A stretch of 7,760 nucleotides of DNA from Clostridiales bacterium UBA4821 (GTDB lineage: Bacteria > Bacillota > Clostridia > Acetivibrionales > UBA4821). A program made the position numbers and the translations under genes. Below, piece after piece: positions 1 through 6,888 of the stretch. Each line of letters begins with the position of its first letter. Within the stretch, counting starts at the first letter, position 1. The notes under the pieces were generated by a model, which saw only the letters and a program-made list of their open reading frames with translations, was not told the DNA's origin and did not search any database. The stretch spans positions 644 through 8,403 of the forward strand of contig DHFP01000156.1 in assembly GCA_002402315.1 (NCBI GenBank), in the 5' to 3' direction.

Positions 1-24
1 TCTGACTGCTTTTCTGACTGCTTT
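1..24 (-). repeat. Two perfect 12-bp tandem repeats at the left edge
   Basis: The sequence tctgactgcttt is repeated exactly at 1-12 and 13-24, and may continue beyond the window. In the restored frame of the AlbA_2 remnant it encodes K-Q-S-E twice. The unit length is again four codons, as in the linker repeats of the other AlbA_2 gene. Confidence 0.85.
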
Positions 25-234
25 TTATCCAGAAAAAATGGATGAATAGGTAATGTTGTTAAAAAATAGCTTCTCTCTTCATTTGTTTCAAAAATCGGCT
101 CAGGCGACCCATTTTTTTCTCATAGCACTTAAAATTTTAGGAATTCCTGTACTACGACCCTCAGTAAGTTTTAATTCTTTAAAAAATTCTCCAATTCTAC
201 GATTTCTATATCTTCTCGAAATAAATCGTTTATT
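1..234 (-). pseudogene. C-terminal remnant of an AlbA_2/RecG-like ATPase-family protein, frameshifted, open at left edge
   Basis: The minus strand encodes the sequence RRYRNRRIGEFFKELKLTEG followed by a GxGIPKI-type segment. This is the C-terminal part of AlbA_2 (Schlafen-type) proteins with a GHKL-like ATPase region. The open frame then closes early with RKKWVA and a stop at 100-102. Removing one A from the A7 run (T7 on plus, 112-118) restores the family-typical continuation RKNGSPEPIFETNEERSYFL and an open frame to the window edge, so a single-base insertion is inferred. The N-terminal AlbA_2 domain and most of the ATPase region are absent, replaced by the UvrD-like start at 235-336. It belongs to a different subfamily from the protein at 5148-6720: the segment after the GIP motif does not match. 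At the very edge the restored frame contains a repeated K-Q-S-E unit. Identification is from motif memory, not a search. It is non-functional as it stands. Confidence 0.7.
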
Positions 235-336
235 AGCAAGTACTAATGCAGGACCATTGATATGCTCTACGGCTTTTTTCTGATGTTCATTGAGGATTAT
301 ATTAAATTCTTTTGAAAGTTTATCGAAGAAGTTCAT
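235..336 (-). pseudogene. 5' remnant of a UvrD/PcrA-like DNA helicase gene, fused to foreign sequence
   Basis: About 34 codons start at ATG 334-336. They contain LNEHQKKAVEHINGPALVLA, the typical N-terminus of superfamily 1 UvrD/PcrA/Rep helicases, covering the Q-motif region (LNxxQ) and the strand that leads into the Walker A loop. In the family the next residues should be G-x-G-x-G-K-T. Here the sequence switches to NKRFISRRYRN of an AlbA_2-family protein with no stop codon between. The purine-rich AGGACGAACGGGA before the ATG could be its original ribosome binding site. The result is a 78-residue chimeric open frame (100-336) without the ATPase site. It is best read as a deletion or recombination scar. 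A real small fusion protein is unlikely because both partners lose their catalytic parts. Confidence 0.65.
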
Positions 337-402
337 TCCCGTTCGTCCTATTTCTAATTGATTACTTTAATTAGACTTGTGGTGATTACGCTGCCTATAC
401 TA

Positions 403-1614
403 TCACATTTTTATGTTCTCTGAATGCTCCCTAAATACCTTCTTCAAACTAGCTCCAATTATTAATCCACCAATATATTTCTTCTCCCACTCCGCGTTTT
501 CGCCTGTAAGTAAAAGAGTAATGTTCGCCAATGCTTTATAACTACTGAAATCTCTTTCATCTTTTAACTCATTAATCTTGTTTTCAAAGCAAGAAATAAT
601 ATATTTCCACCTTTCTTCCGTAAACAACTCCGGCAGCCATTTATCTATTAGCTTAAACATAACATCCCTTACAGCTTTGTCATTCTTCTTTTTTGCTATA
701 TTTTCTTTTTGACCTGCTAATTGGGATTCTTCAAATCTTTCCCCCAACTCTTTAACTTGAGGTTCTATCTCTTCCATTTTAAATAAAACCTGGTTTAATT
801 CACCATTATGCAATAATCTTGATACTACCTTTTCATCTTCTTCTATTGATTTTTCAATTTCTTTCTTAATATCTGAATTTTGTTCAAGATATTCTGACAT
901 AAGTTCTCCCTGTTCTTCTGTTAAAGATAATTTTTTTACCTTTTGAAGAATATCCCCTTCCGTGTTATCCAGATCTCTTATTTTTAATCCAATATGATTG
1001 AAAAGGTCATTCTGTTTTTTATGTTGATTTTTTTGATATAACTCCATTCCGTCCAAAAATCTGTCAAAGAAAAATAGCGGTATTATTTTCTTACCATCTA
1101 TAAAATTCATTATCTTTTCATTCTCTGCTTCAATTGCCCAGCATTCCCTATATTGTTTATTATTGAAGAACTCTGGAATTAATAAATATAAGTCTAAACA
1201 AATACATGTGAAATCCTTGTCTGTATATCTTTCTTTTAAAACTTTCTTCATGTAGGTCATCATGCTATTAATACTTTTCGGGTCATTAGGGTTTGGAGGT
1301 TGTCCATATTTCCTAATGATTTTTTCCATTATTTCATAAGTAAAATTATATTTATCGAATCTTTCATCAGAAAATATTTTTCTGGAAATGCTTATTAAAT
1401 CTTCTCTCGACATGTTGGTAAACACAGATTCATGTTTGCTATGCAATTCTGCAATCATCCCCATCAATTCTTTAGATATTTCTTCAAACCGGAATTCTGA
1501 ATCCGGATTATGCTTCAATCCTGCTGGCATTTCTTTACCCATACAACATTTCTTGTACTTTTTTCCGCTACCACAAGGGCAAGAATCATTTCTTCCAATT
1601 TTAGCCACATCCAT
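403..1614 (-). CDS. SEC-C zinc-motif protein, large helical, function unknown
   Basis: The 403-residue protein opens with a SEC-C motif: IGRNDSCPCGSGKKYKKCC, with Cys12, Cys14, Cys23 and Cys24 as likely Zn ligands. SEC-C is known from the SecA C-terminus and as an add-on in many unrelated proteins, where it binds zinc and mediates contacts. The rest (about 40-403) is predicted soluble and largely helical. Residues 215-315 are charged and look coiled-coil-like, and a tryptophan-containing helical segment lies around 325-345. No catalytic motif, signal peptide or membrane segment was recognised. Start choice: AGAGGAGAG (1615-1623) lies only 2 bases from ATG 1612-1614 but 8 bases from an in-frame GTG at 1606-1608. 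The GTG start would give the family-like N-terminus (M)AKIGRNDSC, so the true start may be two codons later. It is the last gene of the central unit, 83 bases after the 70-residue gene. Confidence 0.85.
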   Translation of the reverse strand: MDVAKIGRNDSCPCGSGKKYKKCCMGKEMPAGLKHNPDSEFRFEEISKELMGMIAELHSKHESVFTNMSREDLISISRKIFSDERFDKYNFTYEIMEKIIRKYGQPPNPNDPKSINSMMTYMKKVLKERYTDKDFTCICLDLYLLIPEFFNNKQYRECWAIEAENEKIMNFIDGKKIIPLFFFDRFLDGMELYQKNQHKKQNDLFNHIGLKIRDLDNTEGDILQKVKKLSLTEEQGELMSEYLEQNSDIKKEIEKSIEEDEKVVSRLLHNGELNQVLFKMEEIEPQVKELGERFEESQLAGQKENIAKKKNDKAVRDVMFKLIDKWLPELFTEERWKYIISCFENKINELKDERDFSSYKALANITLLLTGENAEWEKKYIGGLIIGASLKKVFREHSENIKM

Positions 1615-1643
1615 CTCTCCTCTATATTTCTTATTATTAATCT

Positions 1644-1670
1644 ATTTTCGTTTATAATTTTCGTTTAAAC
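1644..1670. repeat. Spaced direct repeat and 8-bp palindrome before the SEC-C gene
   Basis: The 83-base gap between the 70-residue gene and the SEC-C gene contains attttcgttt at 1644-1653 and again at 1657-1666 (13-base period), overlapping the perfect palindrome gtttaaac at 1663-1670. On the minus strand a TATAAA lies between the two copies. This could be an operator or internal promoter, but AT-rich sequence makes chance likely. Confidence 0.35.
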
Positions 1671-1697
1671 TTTTGATTTTTATTGCATTTTTCGGCC

Positions 1698-1910
1698 TCA
1701 TTTCTTTAATACTTTCTCTTTACGCTCCTCATACATTTCTCGAATCCAGACATGTACCGGTGCTTTCCAGAGTTCATTCTTGTTTGGAATATTTTTAATA
1801 AGGCTTCTTGGATTCAACCCCATATCTTTAGCCATCTGCAATATTTCAGTATTTAGTCTGCATTTTTGTTTAGCCTCAGCCCATTCCTCATCCCTGTTTT
1901 TTTTAGCCAT
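1698..1910 (-). CDS. Small conserved protein of unknown function (70 aa)
   Basis: This short, charged, soluble protein starts MAKKNRDEEWAEAKQKCRLN, followed by MAKDMGLNPRSLIKNIPNK and a C-terminal WIREMYEER. The LNPRSLIKNIP block and the WKAPV-x-WI ending look like a conserved family seen in Firmicutes and other bacteria, but I know no functional name for it. The basic/acidic pattern with a GLNPRSLIK segment might be a small helical nucleic-acid or protein adaptor; that is only a guess. The start is supported by AGGAGG (1921-1926) ten bases before the ATG. This site overlaps the TAG stop of the preceding gene (1925-1927), which implies translational coupling to the DUF6429-like gene. The two genes are 14 bases apart. 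Confidence 0.8.
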   Translation of the reverse strand: MAKKNRDEEWAEAKQKCRLNTEILQMAKDMGLNPRSLIKNIPNKNELWKAPVHVWIREMYEERKEKVLKK

Positions 1911-1924
1911 TGCTTTTCTGCCTC

Positions 1925-2167
1925 CTATGTTTCTAAATTCCTAAAATATTTCTTTTCTAACTCCTGGACAAACTTAACACCTTCCTCAGATATGTATACT
2001 GATTTTGCGCGGTTACTTCCGTCAATATAACCTTCATCTCTTAATTCGTTCAATGTCTCAAAGGGATAACCTTTCCAGCTTCTATTATACTTGTGCCCCA
2101 ACTCATTTTCTTCCCAGGAAGTTAAATATAACAGTAATAAAGTTAATTCTTTAATACGTTCTTCCAT
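1925..2167 (-). CDS. DUF6429-like small winged-helix-type protein
   Basis: The 80-residue protein has the N-terminus IKELTLLLLYLTSWEE, the middle RSWKGYPFETLNELRDEGYI and the C-terminal SNRAKSVYISEEGVKFVQEL. This order (LTLLLLYLTSW, a W-K-G-[YF] turn, L-x-x-L-x-x-x-G-[LY]-I, then AKSV-x-[LI]-[ST]-x-E-G) resembles the DUF6429 family as I remember it. It also reads like a compact winged-helix: recognition helix followed by a beta wing. DNA binding or a regulatory role is inference. The ATG (2165-2167) is preceded by AAAGGA about 11 bases away. It lies 54 bases after the helicase gene with no terminator between, so co-transcription is likely, and its stop overlaps the ribosome binding site of the next gene. 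Its close packing with the 70-residue gene suggests they work as a pair. Confidence 0.75.
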   Translation of the reverse strand: MEERIKELTLLLLYLTSWEENELGHKYNRSWKGYPFETLNELRDEGYIDGSNRAKSVYISEEGVKFVQELEKKYFRNLET

Positions 2168-2221
2168 ATATCAGTCAATCCTTTCTTCCTTTTGTTTTTT
2201 CTACTCATGATAACATCAACT

Positions 2222-5146
2222 TTATCTTTCTATGCTTTTTATCAGTTCATTTGCAATATTGGGGCTTTCAAGCCGCATTATGCTTTCTTCTGCACTACCA
2301 AAACTTAAAAGATTAATACTCCCGTACCAAACAATTCTTTGATCCATAACTGCAAATTTTTGGTGTATGTTTGTTCTAAAAACCATACTTACTCCAACAC
2401 TTTTCAACAAATCCAAGGTCCCCTGCAAAGTAGTCATATCCCTGTCCTTAAAATCTTCAATCGGTCTGGTCACCACAATTACTCTAACCTTATTTCGTAA
2501 TGCAATCTCCAAATGTTGCATCATCTGTAAAGCACGCTTCTTGGTAACAAACGGGCTTACTATCAAAATCTCTCTTGCCGCATTCACAATATCATTAGTA
2601 TATACAGGTAAAAAGCTGCTCTTGTCAAAAATAACGTCTATTGACTCTGTTGCGACACTTTCCCCTTTTGCTTTATAACCAATCGAAGCATATCCGGTAA
2701 GCCGCTTATTATACATCTTTGCCAGCATCCTAATGTGGATATCTACGTAATCGTAAATTTGTACATCATTTTTGTTTTCAAAGAGTCTGTGAAGTCTACC
2801 TGCATATTGCTGCAGCGTTCCTTTCCATGATATTGGCATAGCTAAAAATAAAGTGTCAAGACGTGGTTCATCGAAACCTTCCCCTATGTATTTCCCTGTG
2901 GCTACCAAAGTCAACTGCTTATCAATGGGTGTATCGGCTATTCGTTTCATTACTTCTCTGGTTTCCTTTATTCCCATACCTCCTGTAAGAGATATCACAT
3001 CAGGAATTCGTTCGCTTAAGCTTTTAGCAAGCCGTTCCACATGAGCAGTCCTTTCTGTTAATATCACACAGTTTCTACCTGCTTCATGACTTTTTATCAC
3101 ATCATCAACAATCAGGTGATTTCGCATCTCATTAACTACGATTTCAGTGTATAGTTCTTGAATTGATACATCCTTCTCATTCTTATCCAGCGGAACCCTA
3201 AGTGACGTAAATCTTGGTATGACATAGTGCTCAAAAGGTCTTTTTTCTGCCTGCTTTTTGGCATCATCCCTGAACCTTATAGGACCACACTGCATAAATA
3301 TAATCGGATGATGTCCATCCTTTCTGGTAGGTGTTGCGGTTAATCCGTAAACATATTTTGCATTTGAACTTTCAAGTATTTTCTCAAAGCTGAAAGCTGA
3401 AATATGATGACACTCATCAACAATAATCATGCCATAGTTTTTCACACATTCCTTTACTTCTCCCATTCTGTTCAACGACTGCATCACAGCTATATCTATT
3501 ATTCCACTTAAATTATCTTTTCCGGCTCCTAGCTGCCCTATAATGCTTTTTTCCTTTTTTCTTCCTCTCTTTTTTCCTTCATCTATATCTGGCAAGGTTT
3601 CATTTATAGTCAGGAATTCCATTAATCTTTTTTTCCATTGCGAAACCAAACTGATTTTATCAACCAAAATAAGCGTATTAACTTTTCTCTCAGCAATTAG
3701 CTTTATTGCAACAACTGTTTTCCCAAAAGCTGTCGTTCCGGAGAGTACTCCTAAATCATGCTTAAGCAACTTACCTATTGCTAGTGGTTGTTCGTCCCTC
3801 AAACTACCGTTAAAATCAGCATTGATACTTTTGCCACAATTAGTTTCATCAATAAAATCTAGCTTAATATTCAGGTCGGTAAATATGGTCTTCAAATCGG
3901 ACTCACAGCCTCTTGGTAGGCACAGATATTCTGCAGTTTCGTCAGCACAAGATATAATTCTGGGTTTGTCAAAGGTTGGCATGTGCATAGCTTGAGCTTT
4001 GTAAAACTCCGGATTTTTGAAAGCTGCTAAACGTTTTAAATGGTTTAAAGCTCTTTGAGAAATACCTGTTTTCAATACGAATAGCATATTCGCTTTTACA
4101 ATCTTTATATTCTGTGGAAAGTCATTATTTGATAGTTTGATTCTGTTTGTTTCCCAAGGCTTCTGAGGCTCTTCTTCTTCATCTTTTTTCAATACCCCAA
4201 GTTCATTGCCATTACAAAGTTTTGATGTTAGCATTTCGACACTATCTTCAGAAAGTTTTTGAATGGTGCTTAAAAACGCCCACTGGTCGTTAATCGTCTC
4301 AAAATTTTCATTGATAAATTCACTGTTATTAGCTTCTCTTGCTGCTTTTTGCAAAGGAAGTGCAATCAAATTTCCTAATCCGCCTTTTGGCATAGTGTCC
4401 TGATTAGGAAAAAATCTATCATACGATTTAAATGTTATCTCGTGCCTTTTGCTCATGGAGTAGGTAAGTAGCGCACTTCCAAATTTTCCCGCCAAAGAAG
4501 CAACTATCGGACTTTCAAAGAAAAACCACGCATGGGCTCCTTTACCAGAACGTGAGCGTTCAACAGCCACAGGGATACTAAATTCCGAGCACACTTCTCT
4601 AAGTGCTGAAATATCCTTTTGCCACTCCCCATCATCAAAATCAATGGCTAAAAAGTAGCAGGTTTCGTCTAGGCACATTGGGTATATTCCTGCAACAAAG
4701 TTGTTGCGTCCTCTCAAATGGTCATCAATAACCTTTTCATCCAATACAGCATATGCCTTATTAGTGCAACTGGCACATGTTGCCTTTGGTTTTGTACATA
4801 ATCCAGATTTCCATTCATTTAAACAAAATGGTGAATACCCTGATGTCTCCTTCTTTTTGTTTTCCCATCTTTTAGCATAAACATCATCCCGACCTTTAAA
4901 GAGCGACATAAATAATTTGATTTTTTCCATTGAGTCTGATTTGTTGTTTATGTTTGAAGATAAATCTTTACCTTCAGATTTTTGATTGGATATTTCCTGT
5001 TCAAGTTTATACTCAGAAACTTCATCAGGAGCAACCTGCGGTTCTGCAATACTCAGTTGAGCCTTCAAGCTTTTTATTTCTTCTTTCAAGTTTCTGTTCT
5101 CAGTCAGTAATGCCTGGTACTTCTCAAGCAACACTTTAAAATCCAT
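2222..5146 (-). CDS. TOTE-type AEP primase / superfamily 2 helicase / phospholipase D-domain fusion protein
   Basis: The 974-residue multidomain protein reads in order as follows. Residues 1-35 are a coiled-coil-like region. A four-cysteine cluster (C108, C117, C124, C127) may be a zinc site. An archaeo-eukaryotic primase domain of the TOTE type (about 80-330) has AIDFDDG (Asp169, Asp171, Asp172) and SGKGAHAW (His205) as the metal and nucleotide motifs. The superfamily 2 helicase (about 440-810) has Walker A GTTAFGKT (470-477), DECHH (577-581), LTATPTRKDG (602-611), GEGFDEPRLD and QQYAGRLHR (779-787). A PLD-type domain (about 845-974) has H928-x-K930, D935, G942-S943-x-N945, one HKD half-site that would need dimerisation for nuclease activity. 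All key residues are present, so it appears intact. Known proteins with this architecture belong to TOTE conflict systems; a role in restricting invasive DNA is inferred. The start ATG follows AGGGGA, lying inside the upstream gene's last codons, 1 base after its stop. Confidence 0.9.
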   Translation of the reverse strand: MDFKVLLEKYQALLTENRNLKEEIKSLKAQLSIAEPQVAPDEVSEYKLEQEISNQKSEGKDLSSNINNKSDSMEKIKLFMSLFKGRDDVYAKRWENKKKETSGYSPFCLNEWKSGLCTKPKATCASCTNKAYAVLDEKVIDDHLRGRNNFVAGIYPMCLDETCYFLAIDFDDGEWQKDISALREVCSEFSIPVAVERSRSGKGAHAWFFFESPIVASLAGKFGSALLTYSMSKRHEITFKSYDRFFPNQDTMPKGGLGNLIALPLQKAAREANNSEFINENFETINDQWAFLSTIQKLSEDSVEMLTSKLCNGNELGVLKKDEEEEPQKPWETNRIKLSNNDFPQNIKIVKANMLFVLKTGISQRALNHLKRLAAFKNPEFYKAQAMHMPTFDKPRIISCADETAEYLCLPRGCESDLKTIFTDLNIKLDFIDETNCGKSINADFNGSLRDEQPLAIGKLLKHDLGVLSGTTAFGKTVVAIKLIAERKVNTLILVDKISLVSQWKKRLMEFLTINETLPDIDEGKKRGRKKEKSIIGQLGAGKDNLSGIIDIAVMQSLNRMGEVKECVKNYGMIIVDECHHISAFSFEKILESSNAKYVYGLTATPTRKDGHHPIIFMQCGPIRFRDDAKKQAEKRPFEHYVIPRFTSLRVPLDKNEKDVSIQELYTEIVVNEMRNHLIVDDVIKSHEAGRNCVILTERTAHVERLAKSLSERIPDVISLTGGMGIKETREVMKRIADTPIDKQLTLVATGKYIGEGFDEPRLDTLFLAMPISWKGTLQQYAGRLHRLFENKNDVQIYDYVDIHIRMLAKMYNKRLTGYASIGYKAKGESVATESIDVIFDKSSFLPVYTNDIVNAAREILIVSPFVTKKRALQMMQHLEIALRNKVRVIVVTRPIEDFKDRDMTTLQGTLDLLKSVGVSMVFRTNIHQKFAVMDQRIVWYGSINLLSFGSAEESIMRLESPNIANELIKSIER

Positions 5147-5343
5147 ATCATTCCCCTATATGCTTTTTCACTTCCCAATATCCTGACTTCTTTGAACCTT
5201 TTCTCTCAATGAATCCTTTGTCGCGCAACTCTTTCATAGATCTTTCAACAGTTCTTCTCTTCATATCCAGGCTCTCAGTTATCTCGACAATGGTTGCTTT
5301 AGGCTTTTCTTTAATAAAATTAATAATGATGGTTTGTACATCG

Positions 5344-5379
5344 TTTAATACGCCATTTAATACGCCATTTAATACGCCA
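5344..5379 (-). repeat. Three perfect in-frame 12-bp repeats in the AlbA_2 protein linker
   Basis: The unit tttaatacgcca (plus strand) occurs three times in tandem at 5344, 5356 and 5368, followed by a degenerate start of a fourth (tttggcgg). On the coding strand each unit is four codons, giving N-G-V-L repeated three times in the linker before the winged helix. Because the unit is a multiple of three, copy-number change would lengthen or shorten the linker without breaking the frame. Confidence 0.9.
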
Positions 5380-5427
5380 TTTGGCGGTTTATTTTCAACA
5401 TTATCATCAATCTTTTTAGCTGTTTTA

Positions 5428-5451
5428 TTTATAGTGCCATTTATAGTGCCA
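5428..5451 (-). repeat. Second pair of related 12-bp in-frame repeats in the same linker
   Basis: The unit tttatagtgcca appears twice back to back (5428 and 5440). It encodes G-T-I-N / G-T-I-N on the minus strand. It differs from the tttaatacgcca unit 50 bp away at only a few bases, so both blocks probably descend from one expanding 12-mer. Confidence 0.85.
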
Positions 5452-6494
5452 ATATGTTGTTTGTCTATAATTCGATTATTCCCATCTGCGCCATAAAAAG
5501 TTACGACAAAATCCCCACGAATATCATCAAACTCAGGCTCCTGAAGTCCATGATTTAACATTTCATTAATCATAGTTGGAATTCCCGAACCACGGTTTTC
5601 AACAATGCCCACGTCCTCTAAAATTCGAATCAGATTTGGATTACGTGCATCATAATTCTTTTTCTTTCCAATGTCCTCAAAGCTAAATCTTCCGAAAAGT
5701 CCACCAGGATTCTGTATCTCAATACGATTTTTATAAATGCGCATTTGTATATAGATACCTTCGGAATGTATACTGTAATCCCTGTGTAATAAAGCATTGA
5801 GAACCGCCTCACGAATTGCTTTGGAAGGGTATTCGGCCTTATCCTCACGTTTGCCCGTCTTATCACTTATAATGGTTTTGACAGACATGTTTTTTAGCAA
5901 AAAGGCAATACTTCCTTCTATCATCTCGGGAATTGTACCCTCAATCTTTTTGTTATCAATGAAACGCTCACCCACACCACCAACTTCACCAATTTCATAT
6001 CCGGGCACTGCAATGCAGGTCACCATCCACTGCGGAAAGAAACTCTGTGGATAAACACCAAAACATAATAGTCCCGCAACCGTTGGCTTCAAATTACCGT
6101 CATCATCTACAGCTACAATACCAAGGTCCTGTAGCATACGCTCCTTACCTAACTTAGCAAAGTTTGGCTTCCTAGAAATTTGTAGTTTAATGTATTCATC
6201 AATTTTATCTGAATCCAAATCAATCATATCTGCCCTTTGAACTACTCGCAAATCATCACGGATATTGTTCTTGAAAGCAATTAAACTGTATATCTCTTTA
6301 TCTGTCATTCGTACATCGGCATCGCCTACACGGATATAGGAACCTTTTTGAATTCCAGCACCGGAATAGTAGACAGGTTTATCTTGAAATTGAGCCTCTG
6401 GAATCTCTACTGCAACGACAACTTTATTGTCTTGAATTAAAGTACTGAAAGCAGCTCTAACAGATGGTATCATCTGGTTGCATTGTTCGACTAC

Positions 6495-6503
6495 TTTTTT
6501 TTT
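6495..6503 (-). other. A9 homopolymer at the AlbA_2 frameshift
   Basis: The plus strand reads ctac followed by nine T and then gcaaat, so the mRNA has nine A. Upstream reading frame: TAT TTG CAA AAA AAA AGT. Downstream AlbA_2 coding needs GTA GTC GAA directly after CAA AAA AAA, so eight A would give one continuous gene. This is the exact site where the two halves go out of register. Runs of nine A are classic sites of polymerase slippage and replication slippage. Confidence 0.8.
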
Positions 6504-6726
6504 GCAAATAGGCTGCATCATAAACCCCGCATACTTCAAAACCTTTTTCTTCATCTACGCCAAAAATGATTGTCCCTCCTGATTTATTGGAGAAAGCCGA
6601 TATGGTATCGTAAAGCTTTTTAGGGCAGCCTTCTTTTGCAGCTTTTACCTCTATATTGTTTATCTCAGACTTTGCTGTCTGCAGTGATTTGATAATGTCT
6701 TGAATTTCTATATCTATCATATGCAA

Positions 6727-6736
6727 TCACCTTTTC
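6727..6736 (-). promoter_or_regulatory. Ribosome binding site deciding the AlbA_2 start
   Basis: The minus strand reads GATGAAAAGGTGATTGCAT then ATG. AAAGGTG ends 7 bases before ATG 6718-6720, the ideal spacing. The TTG at 6724-6726, six bases earlier in frame, would be too close (about 1 base) to this site. The ATG is therefore preferred. Confidence 0.6.
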
Positions 6737-6762
6737 ATCTTCCTCTATTTGGTTTTTACTTA

Positions 6763-6790
6763 ATTATATTCTACTTTTATGTAAATAAAT
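6763..6790 (-). promoter_or_regulatory. Putative sigma-A-type promoter for the central unit
   Basis: On the minus strand there is a perfect -10 hexamer TATAAT (plus 6763-6768), 42 bases before the AlbA_2 start at 6720, in very AT-rich sequence. A -35 box at the usual 17-18 bp spacing is weak (TATTTA or TTATTT). It is the only gene-free stretch of suitable size before the operon and points the right way. The -10 is convincing; the overall promoter call is moderate. Confidence 0.45.
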
Positions 6791-6812
6791 AATCAAATCT
6801 TTTTCATCGGGC

Positions 6813-6851
6813 TTGTCCAACTTACACCAACATAAATACCTCTATGGACAA
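6813..6851. repeat. 7-bp inverted repeat between the operon promoter and the dpaA remnant
   Basis: TTGTCCA (6813-6819) and TGGACAA (6845-6851) are perfect inverted copies 25 bases apart. There is no T-run, so it is not a typical terminator. The surrounding 6780-6900 interval holds no recognisable gene and may be what is left of an insertion-sequence end next to the dpaA break. Confidence 0.4.
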
Positions 6852-6888
6852 CCTAGTATACTGCCCTCTATCCCTTCTCAACGCCCGT

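Larger units (their letters stand above)
5148..6720 (-). pseudogene. AlbA_2 (Schlafen) / GHKL-like ATPase / winged-helix protein, frameshifted at an A9 run
   Basis: Two overlapping frames form one about 523-residue protein if one A is dropped from the A9 run (T9 on plus, 6495-6503), giving YLQKKVVEQCNQM across the joint. Residues 1-130 are an AlbA_2 domain (EVKAAKEGCPKKLYDTISAF, SGGTIIFGVDE, later GSYIRVGDAD), known from Schlafen-type nucleic-acid-binding proteins. Residues about 300-410 resemble the GHKL-like ATPase region of RecG-annotated relatives: REAVLNALLHRDYS, IQNPGGLFG, ENRGSGIPTM. A low-complexity linker with G-[VT]-[LI]-N repeats (about 424-460) leads to a C-terminal winged helix (VEITESLDMKRRTVERSMKEL, DKGFIERKGSKKSG). 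Start: ATG 6718-6720 lies 7 bases after GGTG; an upstream TTG at 6726 is less likely. It is the first gene of the unit and is coupled to the helicase gene. As read, translation stops at 6457-6459. It could still be expressed by slippage. Confidence 0.85.

Noticed and set aside
1..234. Duplication of the operon's AlbA_2 gene as direct repeats flanking the island
   Set aside because: The two AlbA_2-family proteins differ clearly in the shared C-terminal region and belong to different subfamilies, so they are not flanking duplicates.
337..402. Possible terminator after the SEC-C gene (ctaatt ... aattag inverted repeat)
   Set aside because: The stem is only 6 AT-rich pairs with no T-run on the minus strand, so it cannot be supported.
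3543..3995. 150-codon plus-strand open frame
   Set aside because: It lies wholly opposite the helicase gene, has no recognisable motifs or ribosome binding site, and is a shadow of the minus-strand coding.
5344..5451. Possible CRISPR-like array
   Set aside because: The repeats are 12 bp, tandem without spacers, and lie in frame inside a coding region.
5148..6554. Treating the 468-codon frame from ATG 6552-6554 as a complete gene
   Set aside because: Its first 20 codons (MKKKVLKYAGFMMQPICKKK) are an out-of-frame reading of the AlbA_2 N-terminus. The true N-terminal domain is in the neighbouring frame, and no ribosome binding site fits this ATG.
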